The position numbers were made by a program, and so were the translations under genes. This document shows, one piece after another, positions 41,235-50,668 of a stretch of DNA of 64,000 nucleotides (its first letter is position 1; the number at the start of each line of letters is the position of its first letter). The DNA comes from Pseudoxanthomonas sp. NC8. Its GTDB lineage: Bacteria > Pseudomonadota > Gammaproteobacteria > Xanthomonadales > Xanthomonadaceae. The notes beneath the pieces are model-generated. The model worked only from the letters and a program-made list of their open reading frames with translations, was not told the origin of the DNA and ran no database searches. The stretch spans positions 309,001 to 373,000 of the forward strand of contig CP060419.1 of assembly GCA_025232375.1 (NCBI GenBank). Reading direction: 5' to 3'.

Positions 41235-42573
41235 GTCGTTCTCCCGCGTGCGCCATTCCCGGGCGCAGGATCCTGGTCGATCCGCGAATGGCGCCGGGTG
41301 TCGGGCATCCATGCGTACACCGCCATGGGGACATGGCGATGCAGGCGGTGACGTACCAGTAGAAGCCGCTCTCCAGGCCGATGTTCTTGAACCACAGCGC
41401 GACGGTCTCGGCGGTACCGCCGAAGATGGCCACGGTCAGGGCGTAGGGCAGTCCGACGCCGAGCGCGCGGATCTCCACCGGGAACAGCTCGGCCTTCACC
41501 ACCGCGTTGATCGCGGTATAGCCACTGAGCACCAGCAGCGCGAGCATCACCAGCCAGAACGCCTCCGTCGCGCCCTGCACCGATTGCAGGCGCGACAGGA
41601 TCGGGACGGTCAGCAGCGTGCCCAGCACGCCGAACGCGATCAACACCGGCCGCCGGCCGATCCGGTCCGACAACGCGCCGACCAGTGGCTGCAACAGCAT
41701 GAACACGAACAGCGTCGATGCATTCACCCGCGCGGCGTCCTCGCTGGAAAGTCCGGCGCTGTTGATAAGGAACTTGTGCACGTAGGTCGTGTAGGTATAG
41801 AAGGCCAGGGTGCCGCCCATGGTCAGCCCGACCACGGTAAACAGGGCGCGCGGATGCTGCAGCAGGACGCGCAGCGTGCCCTGCCGGCGCTGGTGCGGGG
41901 CGGAGCCGTCGGCCTCGCTGCGCACGAACGAATCGGTTTCGGCCATGTTCCGCCGCAGCCACAACGCGACCACCGCGGCCGCCGCGCCGATCGCGAACGG
42001 AATCCGCCAGCCCCAGTCACGCAGCTGCTCGGGCGCCAGCAGCAGCTGCAGGGCCAGCAGCACGGCCAGCGCAAGCAGGTGTCCCATCACCAGGGTCACG
42101 TACTGGAAGCTGGACCAGAAGCCGCGGTGTTCGCGTCCCGCCATCTCGCTCAGGTAGGTGGCCGAGGTCCCGTACTCGCCGCCGACCGACAGGCCCTGCA
42201 GCAGACGCGCCAGCACCAGCAGCACCGGTGCGGCGATGCCGATGCTGGCGTAGCCGGGAGTGAAGGCGATAAGCAGGGAGCCGGCACACATCATCCACAC
42301 CGACAGCAGCAGTGCGGCCCGGCGCCCGTGCCGGTCGGCGTACCGGCCCAGCAGCCAGCCGCCGAGCGGGCGCATCAGGAAGCCGACCGCGAAGATCGTC
42401 GCGGTCTTCAGCAGCTGGCTGGTGCGGTCGCCGCCGGGGAAGAACGCCTCGGCGAAATACAGCGAGAACGCTGCGTACACGTACCAGTCGTACCACTCCA
42501 CCAGGTTGCCGACCGAGCCGCTGACGATGCTGCGCAGGCGTCGGGCCGGGGTGAGGTCGCGGGCGGGCTCCAT
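41231..42573 (-). CDS. MFS metabolite:H+ symporter, alpha-ketoglutarate permease (KgtP)-like
   Basis: About 447 residues with twelve TM helices. The MHS-family start SGSVGNLVEWYDWYVYAAFS, the helix 2-3 loop GRYADRHGRRAALL, the LLQGLSVGGEYGTSATYLSE segment and the second loop SDRIGRRPVLI are all present, and the chain resembles E. coli KgtP over its full length. It should import a dicarboxylate such as 2-oxoglutarate with protons. One break at 41322 (TCCCCATGGCGG where TCCCTGGCGG is required) affects the last 30 residues. It is translationally coupled to ndh, suggesting joint use of organic acids and NADH. Confidence 0.85.
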
Positions 42574-42663
42574 GGGGCGATTCTGGCATGGCGGCCGGTC
42601 CGGCCACACGCGTGGCGGGTGTGCAAGACTGCGCGTGCGCCGCCGCGCGCAGGAGACGACACC

Positions 42664-43411
42664 ATGGCCGAGGTTGAAAAACGCATCGCCCTGCTGATCG
42701 ACGCCGACAACGCACCGGCGGGCAAGATAGACGTGATCCTGGCCGAGGTGGCACGCCACGGCGTGGCCAACGTGCGCCGTGCCTACGGCAACTGGAAGAG
42801 CCCCGGCCTCAAGGGCTGGGAAGCGGTCCTGCATGAGTACGCGATCCGCCCGATCCAGCAGTTCGCCTATTCGTCGGGCAAGAACGCCTCGGACATGGCG
42901 ATGGTCGTCGACGCGATGGACCTGCTCTACGCGCGCAACCTGGATGGCTTCGCCATCGTCTCCAGCGACGCCGACTTCACCCCGATGGTGATGCGGCTGC
43001 TCACCGACGGGGTCAAGGTCTACGGCTTCGGGGAGCAGAAGACGCCCAAGCCGTTCGTCAATGCCTGCTCCAAGTTCACCTATATCGAAGCACTGGGTGC
43101 GCCAGCGGAGAACGGCAAGGCCACCAGTGCCACGAAGAAGGGCGCGCAGGAGCTGCGTGGCGATACGCGCCTGGTGCAGATGCTGCGCAGCGCGGTGGAG
43201 ACCACCAGCGGCGACGATGGCTGGGCGAACCTCAGCGTGGTCGGCAGCCAGATCAGCAATAAGGCGTCCTTCGATTCGCGCAACTACGGGTACGGCAAGC
43301 TCAGCGACCTTGGTCAAGGCCAGTGGGCTGTTCGAGGTCAAGCAGGAAGGCAAGACCGTGCTGGTGCGGGACAAGCCGGGACGGCGCGTGGCGAAGAAGA
43401 CGGCGGACTGA
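42664..43411 (+). CDS. NYN-domain (LabA/DUF88-like) protein with C-terminal OST-HTH/LOTUS domain
   Basis: About 249 residues. The N-terminal NYN nuclease-fold has the acidic residues in ALLIDADNAPAGK, SDMAMVVDAMDLL and FAIVSSDADFTPMV; the C-terminal domain (TRLVQMLRSAVETTSGDDGW, then WANLSVVGSQISN) is a LOTUS-type winged helix. Members are thought to be RNA-binding or RNA-cleaving. A single break at 43308 (CCTTGG for CCTGG) restores GKLSDLVKASGLFEVKQEGK. It is transcribed alone, divergent from the transporter. Confidence 0.85.
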
Positions 43412-43496
43412 GTCGCCGTGCGCGGCCGCCGCGCAGGTCGGGAACGATCGGCGCGCGCCGCCGGTCCTGTCCCGCGAGCGGAAGGACACGGCGGGC

Positions 43497-43878
43497 ATGG
43501 ACGCACGAGGCAGTACGGCCGGGCGGTGGCTGCCGGGAACACGGAACCGTGGCGGGCGCGGCTTGGCGATGGCGCTGGCCGTGGCGTTGCACGTGCCGTT
43601 TTACCTGCTGCTGCGCCACGTTGGCGAACGGGAGTCCGCGCCACCACTCACTGGAGTCGATGCACGCATCCGCCTGGTCTGGTCGGAACGCGCTTCGCCA
43701 CCGCGCCCCCCGCTGGACGGTCGCGGCCCATCACGGTCGCGACGGTGAACGCGCGCATCGCCGTGCTGGACAGGTCCCGGCACCGGTGACCGCACCCGCT
43801 TCAGCCATGGTGCTTGTGCAGGAAAGCGACGTGTGGAAAAGCCCCACGGGAACCCCGGCGACGGCCGATGGCCAGTGA
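43497..43878 (+). CDS. Small single-TM protein with TonB-like N-terminus (broken frame)
   Basis: The N-terminus MDARGSTAGRWLPGTRNRGG, followed by the hydrophobic segment LAMALAVALHVPFYLLLRHV and then a Pro/Arg-rich stretch (VWSERASPPRPPLDG), resembles the inner-membrane anchor of TonB-like or GspC-like proteins. After about residue 75 the frame appears to break twice (about 43725 and 43780); continuing frames give ITVATVNARIAVLDRS and SAMVLVQESDVWKSPTG up to a stop at 43876-43878. Whether these pieces form one protein is uncertain. It converges on priA. Confidence 0.4.
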
Positions 43879-43927
43879 AACGCTGGGATTGCGATCCTTG
43901 ATCTCGCCTGTCCAGGTCGGGCACGCG

Positions 43928-46153
43928 TCAGTACAGGTCGACCGGATCCACATCCAGCGACCAGCGGGTGCGCCGTGCTTCCGGCAGCGCATGGACCGCC
44001 GGCAGGACGGCATCGAGCAGGGCATGCAGCGCCGGGCGGGATGCCGAGGACAGCAGCAGCTGCATCCTGTACAGGCCGGCGCGGCGCGCCATCGGTGCGG
44101 TCAGCGGGCCGTGCAGTTCGACCGGCATCCGTGATCCGTCTGCAATGGTGTCCTCGACGATCGCCCGCACCGCACGCAGGAAGGCACCGGCCGCCTCGGC
44201 CTGCTGGGCTTCGGCGCGCAGCAGCGCCAGATGGGCGAAGGGCGGGAAGCCGGCGTCGTCGCGCTGGGCGAGTTCGTCGCCGGCGAACGCCTCGTAGCCG
44301 CCATTGATCAGGTCGTGCAGCAGGCGGTGGTCCGGATGGTGGGTCTGCCACCAGACCTCGCCGGGCCGCTGCGCACGACCGGCGCGGCCGGCGACCTGGA
44401 TCAGCAGCTGCGCCAGCTTCTCGCCGGCACGGAAGTCCGAGGAGAACAGGCCCTCGTCCACGCCGACCACGACCACCCGGGTCAGGTTGGGCAGGTCGTG
44501 GCCCTTGGTAGGATCTGCGTACCGACCAGGATGCCGGGCCGCTCGCCGAGTTCGGCCAGCAGCTTCGCCAGCCCGTCGCGGCGCTGGGTGGTGCCGCGGT
44601 CGATGCGCAGCACCGGCCAGTCGGCGAAGCGCTCGGCCAGCAGTTCCTCGAGACGTTCGGTACCGACGCCCTGCGGCTGCAGCGCCAGGCTGGCGCAGTC
44701 CGGGCAGGCCAGCGGCCGGGCCTGGCGGTGGCCGCAGTGGTGGCAGACCAGCTTGCCGCCGCCGGCATGGACGGTGAGCGGCGTGCTGTGCGCCGGCGTG
44801 CTGCAGCGCGGGCAGTGCGCGCTCCAGCCGCAGTCGTGGCACAGCAGCACCGGGGCATAGCCGCGGCGATTCTTGAATACCAGCACCTGGCCGCCGTCGC
44901 GCAGCGCCGCGCCGATCATCTCCAGCACTTCCGGTGCGAGCCCGGCCTGCAGCGGTCGCTTGCGCACGTCGAGGATGCGCACCGCCGGCGGCCGAGCGTC
45001 GCCGGCGCGACGGCGCAGGCGCAGGTGCGCGTAGCGCCCCGCCTGTGCGTTGTGCAGCGTTTCCAGCGAAGGCGTGGCGCTGCCGAGCAGCACCGGCACG
45101 CCCAGCTTGCTGGCCCGGACCAGGGCGAAATCGCGCGCGTGGTAGCGGATGCCGTCCTGCTGCTTGTAGCTGGCGTCGTGCTCCTCGTCGATCACGATCA
45201 GCCCGGCCTCGGGCAGGGGCGTGAACACCGCCGAGCGCGTGCCGACGATGACCCGGGCCTCGCCGCGCCATGCCGCGGTCCACGCCCGCGCCCGCTCGTT
45301 GTCGTTGAGTCCCGAATGCAGTGCATGCACCGGTACCCCGAGGCGGGCGCGGAAGCGGGCCAGGGTCTGCGGGGTCAGGCCGATCTCGGGCACCAGCATA
45401 AAGAGCCTGGCGACCGCGCGCCAGGCAGTCGGCGATGGCGTGCAGGTAGACCTCGGTCTTGCCGCTGCCGGTCACGCCCTCCAGCAGGAACGGACGGAAG
45501 CCTTCGGCCGCGGCGAGCGCGTCGATCGCCGCCTGCTGCTCGGGATTGGGTGCCGGACCCGGATGCGGCGTGGCCGCGGGTGCCAGCGCCGGGACGGCGA
45601 CGCGCACCGCAAAGCCACGCCTAGTAAGGGCGCGGGCCGCCTCGCGCCAGCCCTCCTGCATCCGCTCCAGTGTGTCCTCGTCCTGCGCGCCGTCCTGTAG
45701 CAGCTCGGTAAGGCGGCGCGGGCGGGTACCGCGGCGCAGGCCAGCCAGGCCGGTCACTCCGGCTTCGCTGAGCAATAAGGCCCAGGCGTGGGTGTCGGGC
45801 AGTGCTTCGCCGGCACGCAGCGGCGCCGGCAAGGCGGTCGCGAACACCTCGCCGGGCGGGGCATGGGTATAGCGGGCCAGCCAGCGCAGCGATTCGAGCA
45901 GCTCGCCGTGGAACAGCGGCTCCGGGTCGGGCAGGGCATGGGCATGGCGCAGTTCCACGCCGGCGGTCGTGGCACTGACGCCCACGACCACGCCGGCCAG
46001 CTCGCGGTTGCCGAACGGTACCCGGACCCGGTGCCCGATCAACGCGCCGCTCGCTTCCCGCTGGGCGGGCGGGAGGTAGTCGAACAACCGCGGCACCGGT
46101 ACGGGGAGGGCGACCTGGAGACTGGAGGGGGCGTCGGGGCCGGGATCTGGCAT
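43928..46153 (-). CDS. priA: Primosomal replication-restart helicase PriA
   Basis: About 741 residues. An N-terminal 3'-DNA-binding domain (VALPVPVPRLFDYLPPAQR), Walker A LEGVTGSGKTEVY, DEEH box VIDEEHDASYKQ, and a zinc module with eight Cys (CHDC, CPRC, CHHC, CPDC). The helicase C domain (GTQILTKGHDLPNLTRVVVV, QVAGRAGR) and the C-terminal domain follow. PriA reloads the replisome at stalled forks. Breaks at 45405 (GGCTCTTTATGCTGG) and 44512 (CCTACC for CCTGACC). Upstream lies a 442-base non-coding region with two inverted DnaA boxes. Confidence 0.93.
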   Translation of the reverse strand: MPDPGPDAPSSLQVALPVPVPRLFDYLPPAQREASGALIGHRVRVPFGNRELAGVVVGVSATTAGVELRHAHALPDPEPLFHGELLESLRWLARYTHAPPGEVFATALPAPLRAGEALPDTHAWALLLSEAGVTGLAGLRRGTRPRRLTELLQDGAQDEDTLERMQEGWREAARALTRRGFAVRVAVPALAPAATPHPGPAPNPEQQAAIDALAAAEGFRPFLLEGVTGSGKTEVYLHAIADCLARGRQALYAGARDRPDPADPGPLPRPPRGTGACTAFGTQRQRAGAGVDRGMARRGPGHRRHALGGVHAPARGRADRDRRGARRQLQAAGRHPLPRARFRPGPGQQAGRAGAARQRHAFAGNAAQRTGGALRAPAPAPSRRRRSAAGGAHPRRAQATAAGRARTGSAGDDRRGAARRRPGAGIQESPRLCPGAAVPRLRLERALPALQHAGAQHAAHRPCRRRQAGLPPLRPPPGPAAGLPGLRQPGAAAAGRRYRTSRGTAGRALRRLAGAAHRPRHHPAPRRAGEAAGRTRRAARHPGRYADPTKGHDLPNLTRVVVVGVDEGLFSSDFRAGEKLAQLLIQVAGRAGRAQRPGEVWWQTHHPDHRLLHDLINGGYEAFAGDELAQRDDAGFPPFAHLALLRAEAQQAEAAGAFLRAVRAIVEDTIADGSRMPVELHGPLTAPMARRAGLYRMQLLLSSASRPALHALLDAVLPAVHALPEARRTRWSLDVDPVDLY

Positions 46154-46595
46154 CGCAGCAGTCTAAGCCACGCCCCCGGCGGTTCTCTGGAGCCATGCGT
46201 GCTTGCGGGTCACTTCTGCAGCATCTTTGACGAATGAAAGGTAAACCCCCGTCACGCTTGGGGATTTCCCTTTATCCACACCATAAGGTGTGGATAACCT
46301 TGTGCATGACGGTGATGCTCCACGCCGCAAACACGGCAATTCCAGCCTGTGAGTCGGGATGGTCAAAAAAACGCCACATGAAAATGTCCAATAAAATCAA
46401 TGTTCTGAACGTGAAACATGCGTGCATTGCGGGCCGGGGCGCCAATAACCGCGGTTTTAGGCCGAAAGTAATTGCGCTGTGCACAACCGAGTTGCCGGCA
46501 ACCCTTGTCATTGCGTGCTGGAACAGCGTCGCCAGGACTGTCAAGAGCGAGCTCCGCTGGCCGCGGGCGTATTCTTCCGAGATGCCGGAGACCCG
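46154..46595. promoter_or_regulatory. 442-base non-coding region with DnaA boxes
   Basis: An AT-rich stretch (46260-46420) interrupts the GC-rich surroundings. It holds the inverted DnaA-box pair described separately, a near-consensus TTGTGCACA on the minus strand (46479-46487), and A-runs around 46365 and 46380. Weak reading frames on both strands have atypical composition and no family resemblance. It contains the priA promoter and that of the gene at 46596; an RNA gene cannot be excluded. Confidence 0.5.
46272..46297. promoter_or_regulatory. Two perfect inverted DnaA boxes
   Basis: TTATCCACA at 46272-46280 and its complement TGTGGATAA at 46289-46297, extended by CC/GG into an 11-base inverted repeat around ATAA. 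TTATCCACA is the strict DnaA-box consensus. The site lies 119 bases upstream of the priA start, so DnaA could tie priA expression to replication. The central ATAA lies in CCATAAGG, a form this sequence elsewhere shows in place of CCAGG, so the true spacer may be shorter. Confidence 0.7.
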
Positions 46596-47987
46596 ATGCA
46601 CGACGAATCACTGAACCGCGGTCTGGATGACCTGCCGGCGGCCATGACCGCCTTCCTGCGCGGCGTCGAGCGACGCGCCTTCGTCTTCCTGTGGCTGCAG
46701 GGCGGCGACATCGACGGGGCCGGGCGTGCCCTGGCCGCGGCGATCCGCGCCTTCCCCGGCCCGGCCGGGGACATGCCGATGGCCGAATGGCCGATCCGGT
46801 TCTGGAAGCTGCTGCTGGCCCTGCCGCTGGACCGGGGGCCGGGCTACTGGCCGCCCGCCCCTGGCGTTATGGCGACGCTGCCAATGCCGGTCCGGCGCGC
46901 CCTGCTGCTGCGCCAGGTCGCCGGACTGGACGAGAACGCCGCCGCAGCCGTCATCGGGATCGACCTTCCGGGCTACCAGCAGGCCCTGGCCGAGGCATGC
47001 CCGCGCGACCCCGCCGGCGCGCCGGACGCTGCCGGCTGGCGGCGCCATACCGAAGCGATCCAGCGCGCGGAGCGGGACCTGGATGTGCGACGGCTGCAGG
47101 ACGTGCGCGCATCGGCCTTGTCCGCGCGTGCAGCACCTGCGCCGGCACGCGAAGCGGAAGCCGCGCCGGGCATCCCGCAGCGCCGGCGGAGCGGCAGGCC
47201 GGTCCCCGGTGCGCGCCGCGGATGGATCATCGCGGCCGTTGCGGGGCTGCTGCTCGTCCTCGTCGCGGCCGTCTGGGTGATGCGTTCGCCGGTGGCCTCC
47301 CCGGGGACGCGCGACGCGGGCGCCACCTCCTCCGCTCCGGAAAGCGACGATCTGCGCGTGCGCGACAACGACCCGGTCGTGGTCGAACCGCTGCCCGAGG
47401 CCGAGCCGCCGGCGCAGCCACCCGACTGGCCCACGGCATTGCCCGAGCCGGTCCGGGATCCGGTGATCGCCGAGCTGGCGCTGCTGTCGTGGTACGCCGC
47501 CGGCATGCCCGCCTCGCGCATCGAGCGCGACGGTAAGGACGTTGCCGCGCCGGCTGCCGCGGCCAGTGGCGAAGGCGAGTTCTACGCCAGTGCCGTTGCG
47601 GTGGAGGCGTGGCAGCAGCTGGACGCGATCGAACAGGCGCAGGTGCGCGCGGCCGCGACCGCCCTGCAGTCGCAGGATCCAGGCATGCGCGCAAGCCTGC
47701 GCGCGCGCTTTGCCGCGCTCGACGCGATGGAACGGGCCGGCTGGCAGCTGGGCCCGTCGCTCGGTGCGGACTACGTCGCCCTGCAGCCGCTGCTGGGCTT
47801 TGTCGGCGAAGACGAACGCGGGCCGCTGCTGGCGCTCCTGCGCGAGCTGACCCCGCCGCAACGCGCACGGCTGGGCGAGCTGTCGGCGCGCACGCCCCCA
47901 GCCGGGCGCGAACAGCTGCGGCGCGAACTGCTGGCGGTGCCGCCTGCCGGGCGCGGCGCGTGGCTGGAACAGCGCGCGCGGCAGTGA
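46596..47987 (+). CDS. Unknown single-TM protein: sigma-4-like N-terminal domain, DUF3106-like C-terminus
   Basis: An intact 463-residue frame. Residues 1-150 are helical and contain RRALLLRQVAGLDENAAAAV, which resembles the region-4 helix-turn-helix of ECF sigma factors. Residues 207-232 (RRGWIIAAVAGLLLVLVAAV) form one TM helix; a Pro/Glu-rich linker follows. The C-terminal 150 residues contain a DUF3106-like motif (PQRARLGELSARTPPAGREQ). This topology (cytoplasmic helical domain, TM, periplasmic domain) recalls anti-sigma or membrane-bound regulators, but I do not recognise a named family. It is convergent with the DUF3667 gene. Confidence 0.65.
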   Translation: MHDESLNRGLDDLPAAMTAFLRGVERRAFVFLWLQGGDIDGAGRALAAAIRAFPGPAGDMPMAEWPIRFWKLLLALPLDRGPGYWPPAPGVMATLPMPVRRALLLRQVAGLDENAAAAVIGIDLPGYQQALAEACPRDPAGAPDAAGWRRHTEAIQRAERDLDVRRLQDVRASALSARAAPAPAREAEAAPGIPQRRRSGRPVPGARRGWIIAAVAGLLLVLVAAVWVMRSPVASPGTRDAGATSSAPESDDLRVRDNDPVVVEPLPEAEPPAQPPDWPTALPEPVRDPVIAELALLSWYAAGMPASRIERDGKDVAAPAAAASGEGEFYASAVAVEAWQQLDAIEQAQVRAAATALQSQDPGMRASLRARFAALDAMERAGWQLGPSLGADYVALQPLLGFVGEDERGPLLALLRELTPPQRARLGELSARTPPAGREQLRRELLAVPPAGRGAWLEQRARQ

Positions 47988-48004
47988 GCGCCACGGGGCC
48001 GCGC

Positions 48005-49101
48005 TCAGGCGCGGGCTAAGGCTCACCACCGTCAGCAGGAGCGCGGCGGTACCCAGCACGAACGCGTACACGCCGCCGAGCGCGGCGAACTTGATCCCGG
48101 TCGGCAGCCAGCCCTGCCGATAGACCCGCTTCTGCATCAGCAGCAGGTAGCCCGGCATCCACAGCCACAGCAACGCCGCCAGCAGCCCGGTCAGGATGCC
48201 GAACGCGTCCAGGTGCGGCCTGACCACGTGGTCCAGCGCCAGCAGTGCGAACTGCCCGAGCAGGGCCAGGCACAGGAAGGCGTGGCTGTAGAGCGCGACG
48301 ACCAGGTGTTCGAGGTACAGGCGGCCGGAACCGAGGTAGAGCAGCTTCAGCAGCAGGGCGAACAGCGGCACCAGCACGAACAGTGCCGAAGGCACGCTGC
48401 CCATGAACGCGGACTTGAACAGCGACGGATCCTGCTGGATGCGCGGCACGTTGTCGGCGATGCGCTGGGCCTTGGCGCTGGAACCAGCCGTCGGACGCGG
48501 CATCGGTGGACAGGACGATCGCCGTCGCGGGCGCCTCGCCAGCGGGCCCGGCGTTGGCTGGGGTGCCGTGCAGTTCAACGATCCGCTGGTCGGCCTGTCG
48601 CCGGATCCCGGCGATGCCGCGGTCCAGGCCGTACCGTGCCGGTGCGGCGACTGCCGGCAGGCCGTCGCGCGCCTGTTCCATTTCGGTCACGGCGGCATCG
48701 CGGATCCGCTCGACCTCGGCCACCGACCTGGCTTGCGAAAAATCGCCGCCGAGGCCGGCATCGTTCACCTGCACCGGCGGCATGCCGGCCTCGCTGCCGA
48801 AGTCGACCACCTTGCCGACGAAGAACGTCAGCACGCACAGGATCACGAACAGGCGCATCGGCGCCACGTACGGCGCGCGCTGTCCGGTAAGGTAGTCGCT
48901 GGCCAGCGCGCCCGGCGACAGCAACCGGCGCAGGGTGCGGAAGATGCGGCCATCGAGGTGCCAGAACGATTCGAACACCTCTTCGAGCGCATGCGCGAAG
49001 CTGCGTACCGGGCTGTGCGCGGCCTGTCCGCAGCTGTGGCAGAACGGTCCGTGCAGCGGAGCGGTGCAGTTCTCGCATGCGGCGCTATGGCTGTCGCTCA
49101 T
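48005..49101 (-). CDS. DUF3667 membrane protein with N-terminal zinc ribbon
   Basis: About 365 residues. The N-terminus carries a four-Cys ribbon (CENCTAPLHGPFCHSCGQ), the defining start of DUF3667 proteins, then HLDGRIFRTLRRLLSPGALA and YLTGQRAPYVAPMRLFVILC. About four C-terminal TM helices follow (LFVLVPLFALLLKLLYLGSG and others). Function unknown. Breaks at 48468, where CCTTGG (CCAAGG on the coding strand) should be CCAGG (restores WFQRQAQRIADNVPRIQQ), and 48026, where CCTTAGCC for CCTGGCC hides the true stop (VVSLARA, then TGA at 48005-48007). Confidence 0.8.
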
Positions 49102-49203
49102 CGGTGCAGTCGTGTGGGTTCCCGGTCGGGGCTAAGATAACGGCCCGCCGGAGCCCGGTGCCAGCGCCTTCCGCGCGGCCGCAGCCCGCTCACAGTGCCT
49201 CCC

Positions 49204-50589
49204 ATGTCTTCTTCCCCTGCGCCGCGCTTCGCCCGCGAACTGCGCGCCACCGCCACCCTTGCCCTGCCGCTGGTGCTGGGACACGTGTCGACGGGCCTGA
49301 TCAATTTCGTCGACAACGTCATCGCGGGCCACCACGGCACCCGCACGCTGGCGTCGGTGACGGTCGGCACCGCGCTGCTGTGGCTGCCGATGATGGTGCC
49401 GATCGGCACGCTGATCGCACTGACCGCTTCGGTCTCCCAGCTCGATGGTGCCGGACGCCGCCGGGAGATCGCGCCGCTGTTCCGCCAGGCGCTGTGGCTC
49501 GGCCTGGGCTTGGGCCTGCTGATGTTCGCGTTCCTCAGCGCGGTGCCGCTGGCGCTGGATGCGTTCGGCATCGCCGCGGACATCATTCCGGGCGCGACCG
49601 CCTTCGCCCACGCGGTGCGCTGGGGCGTGCCGGCGCTGACCCTGTTCTTCTGCATGCGCTACCTCAGCGAAGGCCTGCACTGGACCCTGCCGACGATGCT
49701 GCTCGGCTTCGGCGGACTGCTGGTGCTGGCGCCGCTGGGCTATGCACTGGCGTTCGGCGCCGGACCGTTGCCGGAGATGGGCGCGGCCGGGCTGGGCGCG
49801 GCCTCGGCCACGGTGATGTGGCTGCAGGCGCTGGGCTTCGGACTCTACCTGTGGCGCTCGCGCCGGTTCGCCCCGCTCGGCCTGTTCGCGCACCTGGAAC
49901 CGCCGCGCTGGCATGCGATCGCGGCGCTGCTGGCCACCGGCCTGCCGATCGGCGTGACCGTGCTGATGGAGGGCGGCCTGTTCATCGCCACCGCGCTGCT
50001 GATCGCGCGCCTGGGCGAAGTGCCGGCGGCCGCGCACCAGATCGCCATCAATGTCTCCGCGCTGTGCTTCATGGTGCCGATGGGCCTGGCCGAAGCAACC
50101 ACGGTGCGCGTCGGCCACGCGCTGGGCGCCGGCGCGCCCGAGGGCGTGCGCCGCGCGGCGCGCGCCGGGTATGCGATCGTGCTGGCCACGCAGGCGCTCT
50201 CTGCGCTGCTGCTGCTGTCCGGACACGATGCGATCGTGGCCGTCTACACCACCGACGCGGCGGTGGCCGCGCTCGCCTCGACCCTGCTGCTGTACGCGGC
50301 CGCGTTCCAGTTTCCCGACGGCATCCAGGTGATGTCGGCCGGTTCGCTGCGCGGACTGCGCGACACCCGGGTGCCGATGTTCCCATGGCGATGATCTCGT
50401 ACTGGGGGCTGGGCATGCCGCTGGGTGCCGGGCTGGGGCTGGGACTGGGCTGGGGGCCGCAGGGGATGTGGGCCGGACTGATCGTGGGCCTGACCGCCGC
50501 GGCGCTGCTGATGGGCGCACGCCCAGGCCCAGCGGCTGCGCAACCTGCCGCCCGCCGTGGCCGCCCCGCCCGTCGGCACCCTGACTTAA
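49204..50589 (+). CDS. MATE-family multidrug efflux protein (NorM-like)
   Basis: About 461 residues with twelve TM helices and the MATE pattern: start ARELRATATLALPLVLGHVS, GALLWLPMM-like helix 2, VPALTLFFCMRYLSEGLHWT and HQIAINVSALCFMVPMGLAE, then VRVGHALGAG. NorM-type pumps export cationic drugs in exchange for Na+ or H+. Breaks at 50384 (TTCCCATGGCG for TTCCTGGCG, restoring VPMFLAMISYWGLGMPLG) and 50530 (CGCCCAGGCC for CGCCAGGCC). It is followed after 80 bases by sppA. Confidence 0.88.
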
Positions 50590-50668
50590 GGCTTATGAAA
50601 GCCTCGGCGCAGGGGCTATCCTGCATGGCGTAACCCGTATCCCGCCCCCTCGCTGGAGCCGTTGTCCG

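Noticed and set aside
41113-43878. A 921-codon frame running through ndh/transporter antisense and the NYN gene
   Set aside because: The first 500 codons are antisense to well-identified genes on the minus strand; only the NYN segment is real and has its own ATG at 42664.
46234-46614. 126-codon plus-strand and 109-codon minus-strand frames in the region upstream of 46596
   Set aside because: Composition is atypical, there is no family resemblance, and the DnaA boxes lie inside them; more likely non-coding.
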